Below are positions 38,042 to 45,950 of a DNA stretch of 64,000 bases, one piece after another; the first letter of the stretch is position 1, and the number at the start of each line of letters is the position of its first letter. The position numbers were made by a program, and so were the translations under genes. Below the pieces are notes generated by a model, which ran no database searches, was not told the DNA's origin, and saw only the letters and a list, made by a program, of their open reading frames with translations. Origin of the DNA: Rhizobium tibeticum (lineage in GTDB: Bacteria; Pseudomonadota; Alphaproteobacteria; Rhizobiales; Rhizobiaceae); assembly GCF_900110205.1 (NCBI RefSeq), contig NZ_FOCV01000007.1, positions 170,921-234,920 on the forward strand. The letters run 5' to 3'.

Positions 38042-39496
38042 TCAGACTCCCGTCGCCGGGATGCCGGATCGTTCGACCTTGCGGGGCGCCACAAGCTCCT
38101 TCCAGGTCGAGAGCGCCTTGTTGACGGCCTGGAACGGTTGGCGCTTGACGAACTGGCCGTGGCCCTCCTTGGTCTTGACGGTGCTTTCCTCGATCGCCAC
38201 TTCGCCGCGCGTCAGCGTGTAGCGCGGCAGGCCGGTGACGTCCTTGCCTTCGAAGACGTTATAGTCGATCGACGACTGCTGCGACTTGGCCGAGATCGTC
38301 TTCGAGCGCTTCGGATCCCATACGACGATATCGGCGTCGGCACCGACGAGGATCGCGCCCTTCTTCGGATAGACGTTGAGGATCTTGGCGATGTTGGTCG
38401 AGGTGACCGCTACGAATTCGTTTATCGTGAGACGGCCGGTGTTCACGCCATGGGTCCACAGCATCGGCAGTCGATCCTCGAGGCCGCCGGTGCCATTCGG
38501 GATCTTGGCAAAGTTGCCGATGCCGAAGCGCTTCTGATCGGTGGTAAAGGCGCAGTGGTCGGTCGCCACCACCGACAGCGAGCCGGATTGCAGGCCGGCC
38601 CAGAGGCTGTCCTGGTGCTGCTTGCTGCGGAAGGGCGGCGACATGACACGGCGGGCGGCATGGTCCCAGTCCTTGTCGAAATATTCGCTTTCGTCGAGCG
38701 TCAGATGCTGGATCAGCGGCTCGCCGTAGACGCGCATTCCCTTCTGGCGGGCGCGGCGGATCGCTTCATGCGCCTGCTCGCAGGAGGTGTGCACGACATA
38801 GAGCGGCACACCGGCCATGTCGGCGAGCATGATGGCGCGGTTGGTTGCCTCGCCTTCGACCTCGGGCGGGCGGGAATAGGCGTGTGCCTCGGGGCCGTTG
38901 TTGCCTTCGGCAAGAAGCTTGGCGGTCATCGAGGCAACGACATCGCCATTCTCTGCGTGAACCAGCGGCAGTGCGCCGAGCTCGGCGCAGCGCTGGAAGG
39001 AGGCAAACATCTCGTCGTCGTTCACCATCAGCGCGCCCTTGTAGGCCATGAAATGCTTGAAGGTGTTGATGCCCTTGTCCTTGACGATCGTCTCCATCTC
39101 GTTGAAGACGCGTTCGTTCCAGCCGGTGATCGCCATGTGGAACGAATAATCGGCGTTAGCGCGGCTGGTCTTGTTGTCCCACATCTGCAGGGCTTCAAGC
39201 AGCGACTGCTCCGGTCCCGGCAGGCAGAAATCCACCACCATGGTCGTGCCGCCGGCGAGACCCGCGCGGGTGCCGCTTTCGAAGTCGTCGGAGGAGTAGG
39301 TGCCCATGAACGGCATTTCGAGATGGACATGCGGGTCGATACCACCGGGCATGACGTAGCAGCCCGTAGCATCGAGCGTTTCGGTGCCGGAGAGGTTCGC
39401 GCCAATCTCGACGATCTTGCCGCCCTCGATCTTCACGTCCGCCTTGTAGGTCAGGTCCGCGGTGACGATGGTTCCGCCCTTGATGACTGTGCTCAT
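38042..39496 (-). CDS. hydA: Dihydropyrimidinase
   Basis: A zinc amidohydrolase of 484 residues that opens dihydrouracil or dihydrothymine to the N-carbamoyl-beta-amino acid. Metal ligands are visible in PGGIDPHVHLEMPF (His-x-His). The carbamylated Lys is in FKHFMAYKGALMV and later ligands are in LPLVHAENGDV and VVHTSCEQAH. The substrate-stabilising SLSVVATDHCAFTTDQK region is present. Second step of the reductive pathway, between PreAT and the carbamoyl hydrolase. Confidence 0.93.
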   Translation of the reverse strand: MSTVIKGGTIVTADLTYKADVKIEGGKIVEIGANLSGTETLDATGCYVMPGGIDPHVHLEMPFMGTYSSDDFESGTRAGLAGGTTMVVDFCLPGPEQSLLEALQMWDNKTSRANADYSFHMAITGWNERVFNEMETIVKDKGINTFKHFMAYKGALMVNDDEMFASFQRCAELGALPLVHAENGDVVASMTAKLLAEGNNGPEAHAYSRPPEVEGEATNRAIMLADMAGVPLYVVHTSCEQAHEAIRRARQKGMRVYGEPLIQHLTLDESEYFDKDWDHAARRVMSPPFRSKQHQDSLWAGLQSGSLSVVATDHCAFTTDQKRFGIGNFAKIPNGTGGLEDRLPMLWTHGVNTGRLTINEFVAVTSTNIAKILNVYPKKGAILVGADADIVVWDPKRSKTISAKSQQSSIDYNVFEGKDVTGLPRYTLTRGEVAIEESTVKTKEGHGQFVKRQPFQAVNKALSTWKELVAPRKVERSGIPATGV

Positions 39497-39550
39497 GATC
39501 AGATCCCTTGCATTGATTGCTCGCGGCTCTGCGTCCGCCGGTAAAAGAAA

Positions 39551-39568
39551 GGCGGGAATGATCCCGCC
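39551..39568 (-). terminator. Terminator of the carbamoyl hydrolase gene
   Basis: A 7-bp stem GGCGGGA/TCCCGCC (39551-39557 with 39562-39568) with an ATGA loop is followed on the minus strand by TTTCTTTTAC. It lies just after the stop at 39574. Confidence 0.65.
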
Positions 39569-39573
39569 CTTGA

Positions 39574-40827
39574 TTATACAACGATTTCGGCGGTCTCGAC
39601 GACGGCGTGGAAGAGCACGTCAGCGCCGGCCGCTGCCCATTCCTTGGAGATGTCCTCCGCCTCGTTGTGCGAGAGGCCGCCGACGCAGGGGCACATGACC
39701 ATCGTCGTCGGCGCGACCTTTGCTGCCCAGCAGGCGTCGTGGCCGGCGCCCGAGATAAGGTTCATGTGGCTGTAGCCAAGCCGTTCGGCCGCACCGCGCA
39801 CGCGCGAAACGAGCGTCGGATCGAAGGTGACCGGCGCGAAGTGGCCGATCGCCTCGATCGCGCAACCGACGCCGAGCGCTTCGCAAATGTCAGGTGCTTC
39901 TGCCTCGATCCTGGCGCGCATGCCGTCGAGCTTCGCCTGATCGGGGGAGCGGATGTCAACGGTGAAGACGACCTTGCCAGGCAGGACGTTGCGCGAGTTG
40001 GGGGTGAAGAAAACCTGACCGACGCCGCCGACGGCGCCCGGCTGGTTCTCCATCGCCACGGTCTGCACCATTTCGATGATGCGTGACATTGCGAGCCCGG
40101 CGTTGACGCGCATGTTCATCGGGGTCGAGCCGGTATGCGCTTCCCTGCCAGTCAGCGTGAATTCGAGCCACCAGAGGCCCTGACAGTGCGTGACCACGCC
40201 GATCTGCTTGTTCTCGACTTCGAGGATCGGCCCCTGTTCGATGTGGTACTCGAAATATGCATGCATCTTGCGCGCACCGACCTCTTCGTCGCCAACCCAC
40301 CCGATGCGCTTTAGCTCGTCGCCGAAGGTCTTGCCCTCCGGATCCTTGCGCTCGTAAGCATATTCCAGTGTATGGACGCCGGCGAAGACACCCGAGGCGA
40401 GCATGGCCGGTGCGAAGCGTGCGCCTTCCTCGTTGGTCCAGTTCGTGACAACGATCGGATGCTTGGTCTTGATGCCGAGGTCGTTCATGGTGCGGACGAC
40501 TTCGAGAGCGCTAAGCACGCCGAGCACGCCGTCATATTTGCCGCCGGTCGGCTGCGTATCGAGATGCGAGCCGACATAGACCGGCAGCGCATCCGGATCG
40601 GCGCCCGGACGGGTCGCGAACATCGTACCCATCTTGTCGATACCGAGGGTCAGGCCTGCGTCTTCACACCATGTCCTGAAAAGGCCGCGCCCCTCGGCAT
40701 CGGCGTCCGTCAAGGTCTGGCGGTTGTTGCCGCCAGAAATGCCCGGGCCGATCTTTGCCATGTCCATGAGGCTGTCCCAAAGACGATCCCCGTTGACGCG
40801 CATGTTCTCGCCTGGTGCTGCCACCAT
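39574..40827 (-). CDS. N-carbamoyl-amino-acid hydrolase / beta-ureidopropionase (M20 family)
   Basis: A zinc-dependent M20-family amidase of 417 residues that releases CO2 and ammonia from N-carbamoyl-beta-alanine, the third pathway step. Metal-binding segments are VYVGSHLDTQPTGGKYDG and TNWTNEEGARFAPAM; the dimerisation-domain His is in GREAHTGSTPM. The start MVAAPGENMRVNGDRLW at 40827 fits relatives; ATG 40842 is possible. Some members hydrolyse carbamoyl-alpha-amino acids, so the substrate comes from context. Confidence 0.88.
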   Translation of the reverse strand: MVAAPGENMRVNGDRLWDSLMDMAKIGPGISGGNNRQTLTDADAEGRGLFRTWCEDAGLTLGIDKMGTMFATRPGADPDALPVYVGSHLDTQPTGGKYDGVLGVLSALEVVRTMNDLGIKTKHPIVVTNWTNEEGARFAPAMLASGVFAGVHTLEYAYERKDPEGKTFGDELKRIGWVGDEEVGARKMHAYFEYHIEQGPILEVENKQIGVVTHCQGLWWLEFTLTGREAHTGSTPMNMRVNAGLAMSRIIEMVQTVAMENQPGAVGGVGQVFFTPNSRNVLPGKVVFTVDIRSPDQAKLDGMRARIEAEAPDICEALGVGCAIEAIGHFAPVTFDPTLVSRVRGAAERLGYSHMNLISGAGHDACWAAKVAPTTMVMCPCVGGLSHNEAEDISKEWAAAGADVLFHAVVETAEIVV

Positions 40828-41129
40828 GTCTAAAGTCCTCACCTGTTTTCGCGATCATGCAGCGCGCATGCCCGCTTGTTCCCGTGGTCAGTTTCTCGAC
40901 GCTCTTGTTTGTTTTGTTAGCGCCGGAAAATCGCCAGTTGCCTTTGTTTTGCATCTGATCGATAATTTGACCGATTGGTAAACATTACAACTTCCGGCGC
41001 TGGGCTCAAGACGAAAATCAGGAAAAATACAGACAAAATCACCGGCATCTGCCCATTTTTGCTTCGAGCGGCCCATACCGGTTCAATCTTGAGTGAAATG
41101 GTTGAATTTGAAGGGGAAACAAGATCGAC
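40828..41129. promoter_or_regulatory. Divergent control region of hydrolase and RutR-like gene
   Basis: 302 bp with no gene. It carries a RutR-like palindrome described separately (40967-40982) and A-rich stretches near it. It separates the minus-strand catabolic genes from the plus-strand regulator gene, the usual place for a divergent operator. Confidence 0.6.
40967..40982. promoter_or_regulatory. RutR-like operator
   Basis: TTGACCGATTGGTAAA agrees with the E. coli RutR consensus TTGACCA-NN-TGGTCAA at 12 of 14 fixed positions. It lies midway between the carbamoyl hydrolase and the RutR-like gene, fitting autoregulation and pathway control. Confidence 0.6.
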
Positions 41130-41786
41130 ATGGCAATCCCGAGAGCAGCCAGGACTCAGCGGCGCACGCGCATTCAGGAAGAGAAGGAAGAGCAGATTCT
41201 GGAAGCCGCGCTCGACGTGTTTTCGGTGAGCGGCTTTCGCGGTTCCACGATTGATCAGATCGCCGAGGTCGCCGGCATGTCGAAGCCGAACCTGCTCTAT
41301 TATTTCCGCACCAAGGAAGCGATGCACCGGGCGCTGATCGACCGCGTGCTCTTTACCTGGCTGGAGCCGTTGAGAGCTTTCGATGCCGAGGGTAATCCCG
41401 AAAGCGAGATCCGCAGCTTCATAAGGCGCAAGCTCGAAATGGCCCGCGATTTCCCACGCGAAAGCCGGCTTTTCGCCAACGAGATGCTGCAGGGCGCGCC
41501 GCATGTCGAAGACGAGCTGAAAGGGCCGCTGAAGGAACTCGTGGACGAGAAGGCCGACGTTATCCGTGCTTGGGCGAAAGCAGGGAAGATCGCCAAGTGC
41601 GATCCCTACCACCTGATTTTCTCGATCTGGTCGACGACACAGCATTATGCCGACTTCGACGTTCAGGTGAGGGCGGTGCTCGGGCAGGACCATGCAGGCG
41701 CCGGTCGCTTCGACGATGCGGCGCGCTTTCTCGAGCAGCTGTTCATCGACGGGCTGAAGGTCAAGCCGGTGCCTGGCGCATCGTGA
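41130..41786 (+). CDS. rutR: TetR-family regulator, RutR-like
   Basis: A 218-residue regulator with an N-terminal TetR helix-turn-helix (about 25-70: GFRGSTIDQIAEVAGMSKPNLLYYFRTKEAM) and a C-terminal domain resembling RutR, which in E. coli senses uracil. The segment FDVQVRAVLGQDH and the ligand domain FSIWSTTQHYADFD fit that family. The DNA next to it carries a RutR-type operator. It is the probable controller of the pyrimidine genes on either side. Confidence 0.85.
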   Translation: MAIPRAARTQRRTRIQEEKEEQILEAALDVFSVSGFRGSTIDQIAEVAGMSKPNLLYYFRTKEAMHRALIDRVLFTWLEPLRAFDAEGNPESEIRSFIRRKLEMARDFPRESRLFANEMLQGAPHVEDELKGPLKELVDEKADVIRAWAKAGKIAKCDPYHLIFSIWSTTQHYADFDVQVRAVLGQDHAGAGRFDDAARFLEQLFIDGLKVKPVPGAS

Positions 41787-41804
41787 TGTCGTGGGGTCGC
41801 GCCA

Positions 41805-42872
41805 TCATTCGTCGAAATTCAAGAGTGAGTTGATGGCAGCGCGCGCCTTGGTGTGGCGGGTTTTATAGGCTTGCTGGATCGCCTTCCGTCTTGTTTCGAG
41901 CGCAGGCTCCGGTGACATGGCCGATAGCCAGGCCAATGCGGTCGGTACAAACTCCCCGCCCGAGGGAATCAGAAGGTCGCTTTCATCGAGCTGCTTCCTG
42001 ATGCAGCCGCGGTCCAAGGAGATGACCGCGTTTCCTGCCGCCTTCGCCTCAAAGATCACCAGCGGCTGCGCCTCGTTGCCATGGGTCGTGGCGAAGACGA
42101 ATACATCGACCTCGCGATAGAAGGCCGATTTCGCGGCGTCATAGAGCGGGCCGCGATAGTCCAGCGTATCGCCGAGTTCCGCGGCGGCGGCATTAATGGC
42201 GGCGCGTTCGCTGGCGCCGGCCGGACCCGCGAGGATTGCCCTGATCGGCAAGCTCTCATTCCGCGCTTGCCGTGCGAGATCAAGAAAGGTGTCCAGCCCT
42301 TTCTCGCGGCTGAGATTGCCGAGCATGCCGATCAGAAGATGCGTGCGGTCCTTCGGCTCGTCCCTTTCTTCCTGCGCTGCCACGTGGGCCGCATTGGAGA
42401 TCAGGCTGCTGCGCGTGCGGCGGCCATAAGCATCGGTGAAGTCGTCTCGCATGATGTCGCACAGGAAAATGTGTCGCAGCCGGTTGCCGCCGAGCGTCAG
42501 GATGGATCGCATCAGCAACCTCGGCCTATCGATGTGGCTGAAACTGTGATGGTGCAGGTAGACGGGATAGGCAAGCAGCCTCGCCAACAGCACGAGCAGC
42601 GACGTGTAGATCAGGCCAGAGCCGCCTTCGCAGGCGAGATAGCAGATCCTGTTGCCATGCTTGCGATCGCGCAACAGCTGGAGACAGGCGCTGAGGACGC
42701 GACCGAACTTGATCGGATACTTCAGCGGCGACAGCTTGCCGGTCGGCGGGGCGACATTGCAAACCGTGACGCTGTTTGCTTCCGAAAGCAGCACGATCAT
42801 GCTTTTCGTCGCGTGCGAGAAGCCGTTTTGTGGCGGAGGCAACTGACCGATCGCAACGATATGACATGTCAT
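41805..42872 (-). CDS. Glycosyltransferase family 4 protein
   Basis: A 355-residue GT-B glycosyltransferase. The N-terminal half is IGQLPPPQNGFSHATKSM. The C-terminal donor domain has LLIGMLGNLSREKGLDTFLDLA and the nucleotide-sugar segment DVFVFATTHGNEAQPLVIFEAKAAG. The start at 42872 (MTCHIVAIGQLP) is chosen; a longer Arg-rich frame upstream is not convincing. No other polysaccharide genes lie nearby, so its acceptor is unknown and it may be a lone insertion into the pyrimidine region. Confidence 0.8.
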   Translation of the reverse strand: MTCHIVAIGQLPPPQNGFSHATKSMIVLLSEANSVTVCNVAPPTGKLSPLKYPIKFGRVLSACLQLLRDRKHGNRICYLACEGGSGLIYTSLLVLLARLLAYPVYLHHHSFSHIDRPRLLMRSILTLGGNRLRHIFLCDIMRDDFTDAYGRRTRSSLISNAAHVAAQEERDEPKDRTHLLIGMLGNLSREKGLDTFLDLARQARNESLPIRAILAGPAGASERAAINAAAAELGDTLDYRGPLYDAAKSAFYREVDVFVFATTHGNEAQPLVIFEAKAAGNAVISLDRGCIRKQLDESDLLIPSGGEFVPTALAWLSAMSPEPALETRRKAIQQAYKTRHTKARAAINSLLNFDE

Positions 42873-42975
42873 GCGGGAGGCTACCTCTTTGCGCCTCCCG
42901 ACTATCGCACCGGCGCAAGAAAATACAATCTCCCTCGCGGCGGTCCAATGCTCTGGCCGTGCAGCGAACCTTGCG

Positions 42976-43389
42976 TCAGGCGGCCGCCGTCGCCGGGCTG
43001 CTGTCGAAGGCAAACCCCTCGTCGGCCCAGCCGGTCATTCCGCCGATCATGACCTTCACCTGGAGCCCGAGCCTGGCCAGGCGGAGAGCAGCCTTGTCGG
43101 TGCCGTTGCAATGCGGGCCGGCGCAATAGACGACGAAGAGGGTATCTGCGGGCCATTCCGACATGCGATGCGCCGTCATCTTGCCGTGCGGCAGGTTGAT
43201 GGCACCCGGTACGTGGGAGGCGGCGTAAAGTGCGGGAGAGCGAACGTCCAGCAGTACGAAGTCACTGTTGCCGGCGCAAAGCGATGCGTGGACGTCCCAG
43301 CAATCGGTCTCGAAGGCGAGCTTGCGGGCATAGTAGGCGGCGGTGGCCTCCGCAGCGGCGGCAGGGGTTTCGGCGACGAAGCTTGGCAT
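42976..43389 (-). CDS. Rhodanese-domain protein
   Basis: A 137-residue single-domain rhodanese-like sulfurtransferase. Conserved features are the LLDVRSPALYAASHVPGAINLPHG motif and the active-site Cys in FVVYCAGPHCNG. It is divergent from the FtrA-type regulator, and the two genes share a 68-bp promoter region. Such pairs occur in several proteobacteria. Its substrate is unknown. Confidence 0.88.
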   Translation of the reverse strand: MPSFVAETPAAAAEATAAYYARKLAFETDCWDVHASLCAGNSDFVLLDVRSPALYAASHVPGAINLPHGKMTAHRMSEWPADTLFVVYCAGPHCNGTDKAALRLARLGLQVKVMIGGMTGWADEGFAFDSSPATAAA

Positions 43390-43457
43390 GGCATGTCCTT
43401 TCGGTTCGAGTTGCCGCCGACCATCGCCGATGTTATGGCTTGGCGAAATTGGCCAGA

Positions 43458-44456
43458 ATGACGGTTCACGTAAAGATCATGCCAAACGCGCTGAACGGAC
43501 CCCATGTCGCGGTGCTTGCCTATGACGGGCTGTGCACCTTCGAGTTCGCCATTGCCTACGAGGTGTTCGGTCTGTCGCGTCCGGAAATGGGCGAGCGATG
43601 GTACCGCTATTCGGTTTGCGGGATAGAGACGGGACCGCTTCGTGCGGCCGGCGGGCTGACGGTTTGCGTCGATCATGGGTTGGAGGTGCTTGAGGAGGCG
43701 GATTTGATCGTCGTGCCTGGCTGGCGCGCGATCGATGCCGAGGTTCCGGACGCGGTCATCGATGCTTTGCGCTTAGCCCATCAGCGTGGTGCGCGGATCA
43801 TGTCCCTCTGCTCCGGTGTTGCGGTGCTTGCCGCCACCGGGTTGCTTGGCCATCGGCGGGCAACCACGCATTGGCGCTACGTCGCCTCGATCTCGCAACG
43901 CTACCCCGATATCAGCTTCGATGCCGGCGTGCTCTACATGGACGAGGGCAGTATCCTGACGGCGGCAGGAAGCGCCGCCGGTATCGATCTCTGTCTGCAT
44001 GTGGTTCGTGGTGATTTCGGCGCGGAGGCTGCCAACAGCGTCGCGCGGCGCCTGGTTCTGCCGCCGCATCGCGAGGGCGGGCAGGCGCAGTTCATCCAGG
44101 CGCCGGTGCCGCAGAAGCGCGAAGGCATCCGGCTCGGCCCGCTGATCGAGTGGATGCGGCAGCGGCTGGATGAGGAGCAGCCGATCAGCCTGCTCGCGAC
44201 GAAAGCCGGGATGAGCCAGCGAACCTTTCAGCGACGGTTCGAGAGCACCACCGGGATCAGCGTCGGTGAATGGCTGCTGCGCGAGAGGCTTCGCCATGCG
44301 CGCGAACTGCTGGAGAAACAGATCGGCGCATCCCTCGACGACATCGCAGCTTCCAGCGGTTTTGGGACGCTGGCGACGATGCGCCATCACTTCCGCAAGC
44401 GGTTGGGCACGAGCCCGGGCGCCTATCGGAAGATGTTTGCGGCTGGCGGCGGTTGA
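43458..44456 (+). CDS. ftrA: GlxA/FtrA-type AraC-family regulator
   Basis: A 332-residue regulator with a DJ-1/PfpI-like N-terminal domain (VAVLAYDGLCTFEFAIAYEVFG, with the Cys-containing nucleophile elbow IMSLCSGVAVLAATGLL) and a C-terminal AraC double helix-turn-helix (ATKAGMSQRTFQRRFES, AASSGFGTLATMRHHFRK). It is divergent from the rhodanese gene, a pairing seen for ftrA in other genomes. The ATG at 43458 is chosen; the open frame upstream overlaps the rhodanese gene. Confidence 0.82.
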   Translation: MTVHVKIMPNALNGPHVAVLAYDGLCTFEFAIAYEVFGLSRPEMGERWYRYSVCGIETGPLRAAGGLTVCVDHGLEVLEEADLIVVPGWRAIDAEVPDAVIDALRLAHQRGARIMSLCSGVAVLAATGLLGHRRATTHWRYVASISQRYPDISFDAGVLYMDEGSILTAAGSAAGIDLCLHVVRGDFGAEAANSVARRLVLPPHREGGQAQFIQAPVPQKREGIRLGPLIEWMRQRLDEEQPISLLATKAGMSQRTFQRRFESTTGISVGEWLLRERLRHARELLEKQIGASLDDIAASSGFGTLATMRHHFRKRLGTSPGAYRKMFAAGGG

Positions 44457-44580
44457 GGCCCTGATATTGGCCTTCTAGCCCTCCTCCTTCCTGTGCTTGT
44501 CACAGGAAACCAGCAGCTGCGGATCTGCGCGGCGAGACATTCACAAGGTCGTCCACAGGCGGCGGGTCGCGCTCAGCAAG

Positions 44581-44613
44581 CAACGCCGCGGGGCGAATTG
44601 CGCCGCGGCGTTG
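44581..44613. terminator. Strong G+C hairpin after preA
   Basis: CAACGCCGCGG (44581-44591) pairs perfectly with CCGCGGCGTTG (44603-44613). It lies 9 bp beyond the preA stop on the minus strand. There is no clear T tract, so it may be a transcript-end stabiliser rather than a true rho-independent terminator. Confidence 0.5.
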
Positions 44614-44621
44614 CAAGTCGA

Positions 44622-45935
44622 TTACTCCGCGGCCTGGCGGGCCATCGGGTTGTTCGGATGGGTCGTCCAGTTGGCGTAGTTCGGATCGACGATCTTGCCG
44701 GTGCGCTTGTCGAGGTCGCCGGCGGGCAGCTTTTCCATGGTGATGCAGTTCTCGACCGGGCAGACGTTGACGCAGAGATTGCAGCCGACGCATTCGTCGT
44801 CCATCACCTCGAAGTGGCGCACGCCATTGACGAACTGGGTAATCGCCTGGTGCGAGGTATCTTCGCAGGCGATGTGACAGCGGCCGCACTTGATGCAGGC
44901 ATCCTGATCGATCTTCGCCTTGGCGATGTAGTTGAGGTTGAGATACTGCCAGTCGGAGACATTCGGCACTGCGCGGCCGGTGATATCGTCGAGATTGCGG
45001 TGGCCCTTGGCGTCCATCCAGTCGGACAGACCCGTGATCATCTCCTGCACGATCTTGAAGCCATAGGTCATCGCCGCCGTGCAGACCTGCACGTTGCCGG
45101 CGCCGAGCGCCAGGAACTCGGCCGCATCGCGCCAGGTCGTTACGCCGCCAATACCTGAGATCGGCAGGCCGTAGGTTTCCGGATCGCGGGCGATCTCGGC
45201 CACCATGTTGAGCGCGATCGGCTTGACCGCCGGGCCGCAATAGCCGCCGTGGCTGCCACGTCCGTCGATGGACGGCTCCGGCGAGAAGGTGTCGAGGTTG
45301 ACCGCGGTGATCGAGTTGATCGTATTGATCAGCGAGACCGCGTCGGTTCCGCCGGCCTTGGCAGCGCGCGCCGGCTTGCGGATGTCAGTGATGTTGGGCG
45401 TCAGCTTGGTGATCACGGGCATGCGCGTGTACTGCTTGCACCAGCGCACGACCATTTCGATGTACTCCGGCACCTGCCCGACAGCAGAGCCCATGCCGCG
45501 CTCCGACATGCCGTGCGGACAGCCGAAGTTGAGCTCGATGCCATCGGCGCCGGTTTCCTCGACCAGCGGCAGGATCGATTTCCAGGCGTTTTCCTCGCAG
45601 GGGACCATGATCGAGGCGATCAGCGCCCGGTCCGGCCAGTTCATCTTCACCTGCTTCATTTCGCGCAGATTGGTGTAGAGGTCGCGATCGGTGATGAGCT
45701 CGATATTGTTCAAGCCCAGCAGGCGGCGGTCGGCGCCCCAGATCGCGCCGTAGCGCGGGCCGTTGACGTTGACGACCGGCGGGCCTTCCTCGCCGAGCGT
45801 CTTCCAGACGACGCCGCCCCAGCCGGCCTTGAAGGCGCGTTCGACGTTGTAGGCCTTGTCGGTCGGCGGTGCGGAGGCCAGCCAGAACGGGTTGGGCGAC
45901 TTGATGCCGACGAAATTATTGCGGAGATCAGCCAT
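44622..45935 (-). CDS. preA: NAD-dependent dihydropyrimidine dehydrogenase subunit PreA
   Basis: A 437-residue FMN-dependent subunit that reduces uracil or thymine to the dihydro form, the first pathway step. The catalytic Cys is in LNFGCPHGMSERGMGSAVGQ. Two [4Fe-4S] motifs sit at the C-terminus (CIKCGRCHIAC and CVGCNLCVNVCPVENC). It is co-transcribed with preT, 15 bp upstream. Confidence 0.95.
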   Translation of the reverse strand: MADLRNNFVGIKSPNPFWLASAPPTDKAYNVERAFKAGWGGVVWKTLGEEGPPVVNVNGPRYGAIWGADRRLLGLNNIELITDRDLYTNLREMKQVKMNWPDRALIASIMVPCEENAWKSILPLVEETGADGIELNFGCPHGMSERGMGSAVGQVPEYIEMVVRWCKQYTRMPVITKLTPNITDIRKPARAAKAGGTDAVSLINTINSITAVNLDTFSPEPSIDGRGSHGGYCGPAVKPIALNMVAEIARDPETYGLPISGIGGVTTWRDAAEFLALGAGNVQVCTAAMTYGFKIVQEMITGLSDWMDAKGHRNLDDITGRAVPNVSDWQYLNLNYIAKAKIDQDACIKCGRCHIACEDTSHQAITQFVNGVRHFEVMDDECVGCNLCVNVCPVENCITMEKLPAGDLDKRTGKIVDPNYANWTTHPNNPMARQAAE

Positions 45936-45950
45936 TGTTCATTCTCCCCT

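Noticed and set aside
38138..39544. A 468-residue plus-strand frame opposite dihydropyrimidinase
   Set aside because: It is an antisense shadow of the hydA codons; the minus-strand protein has all metal ligands.
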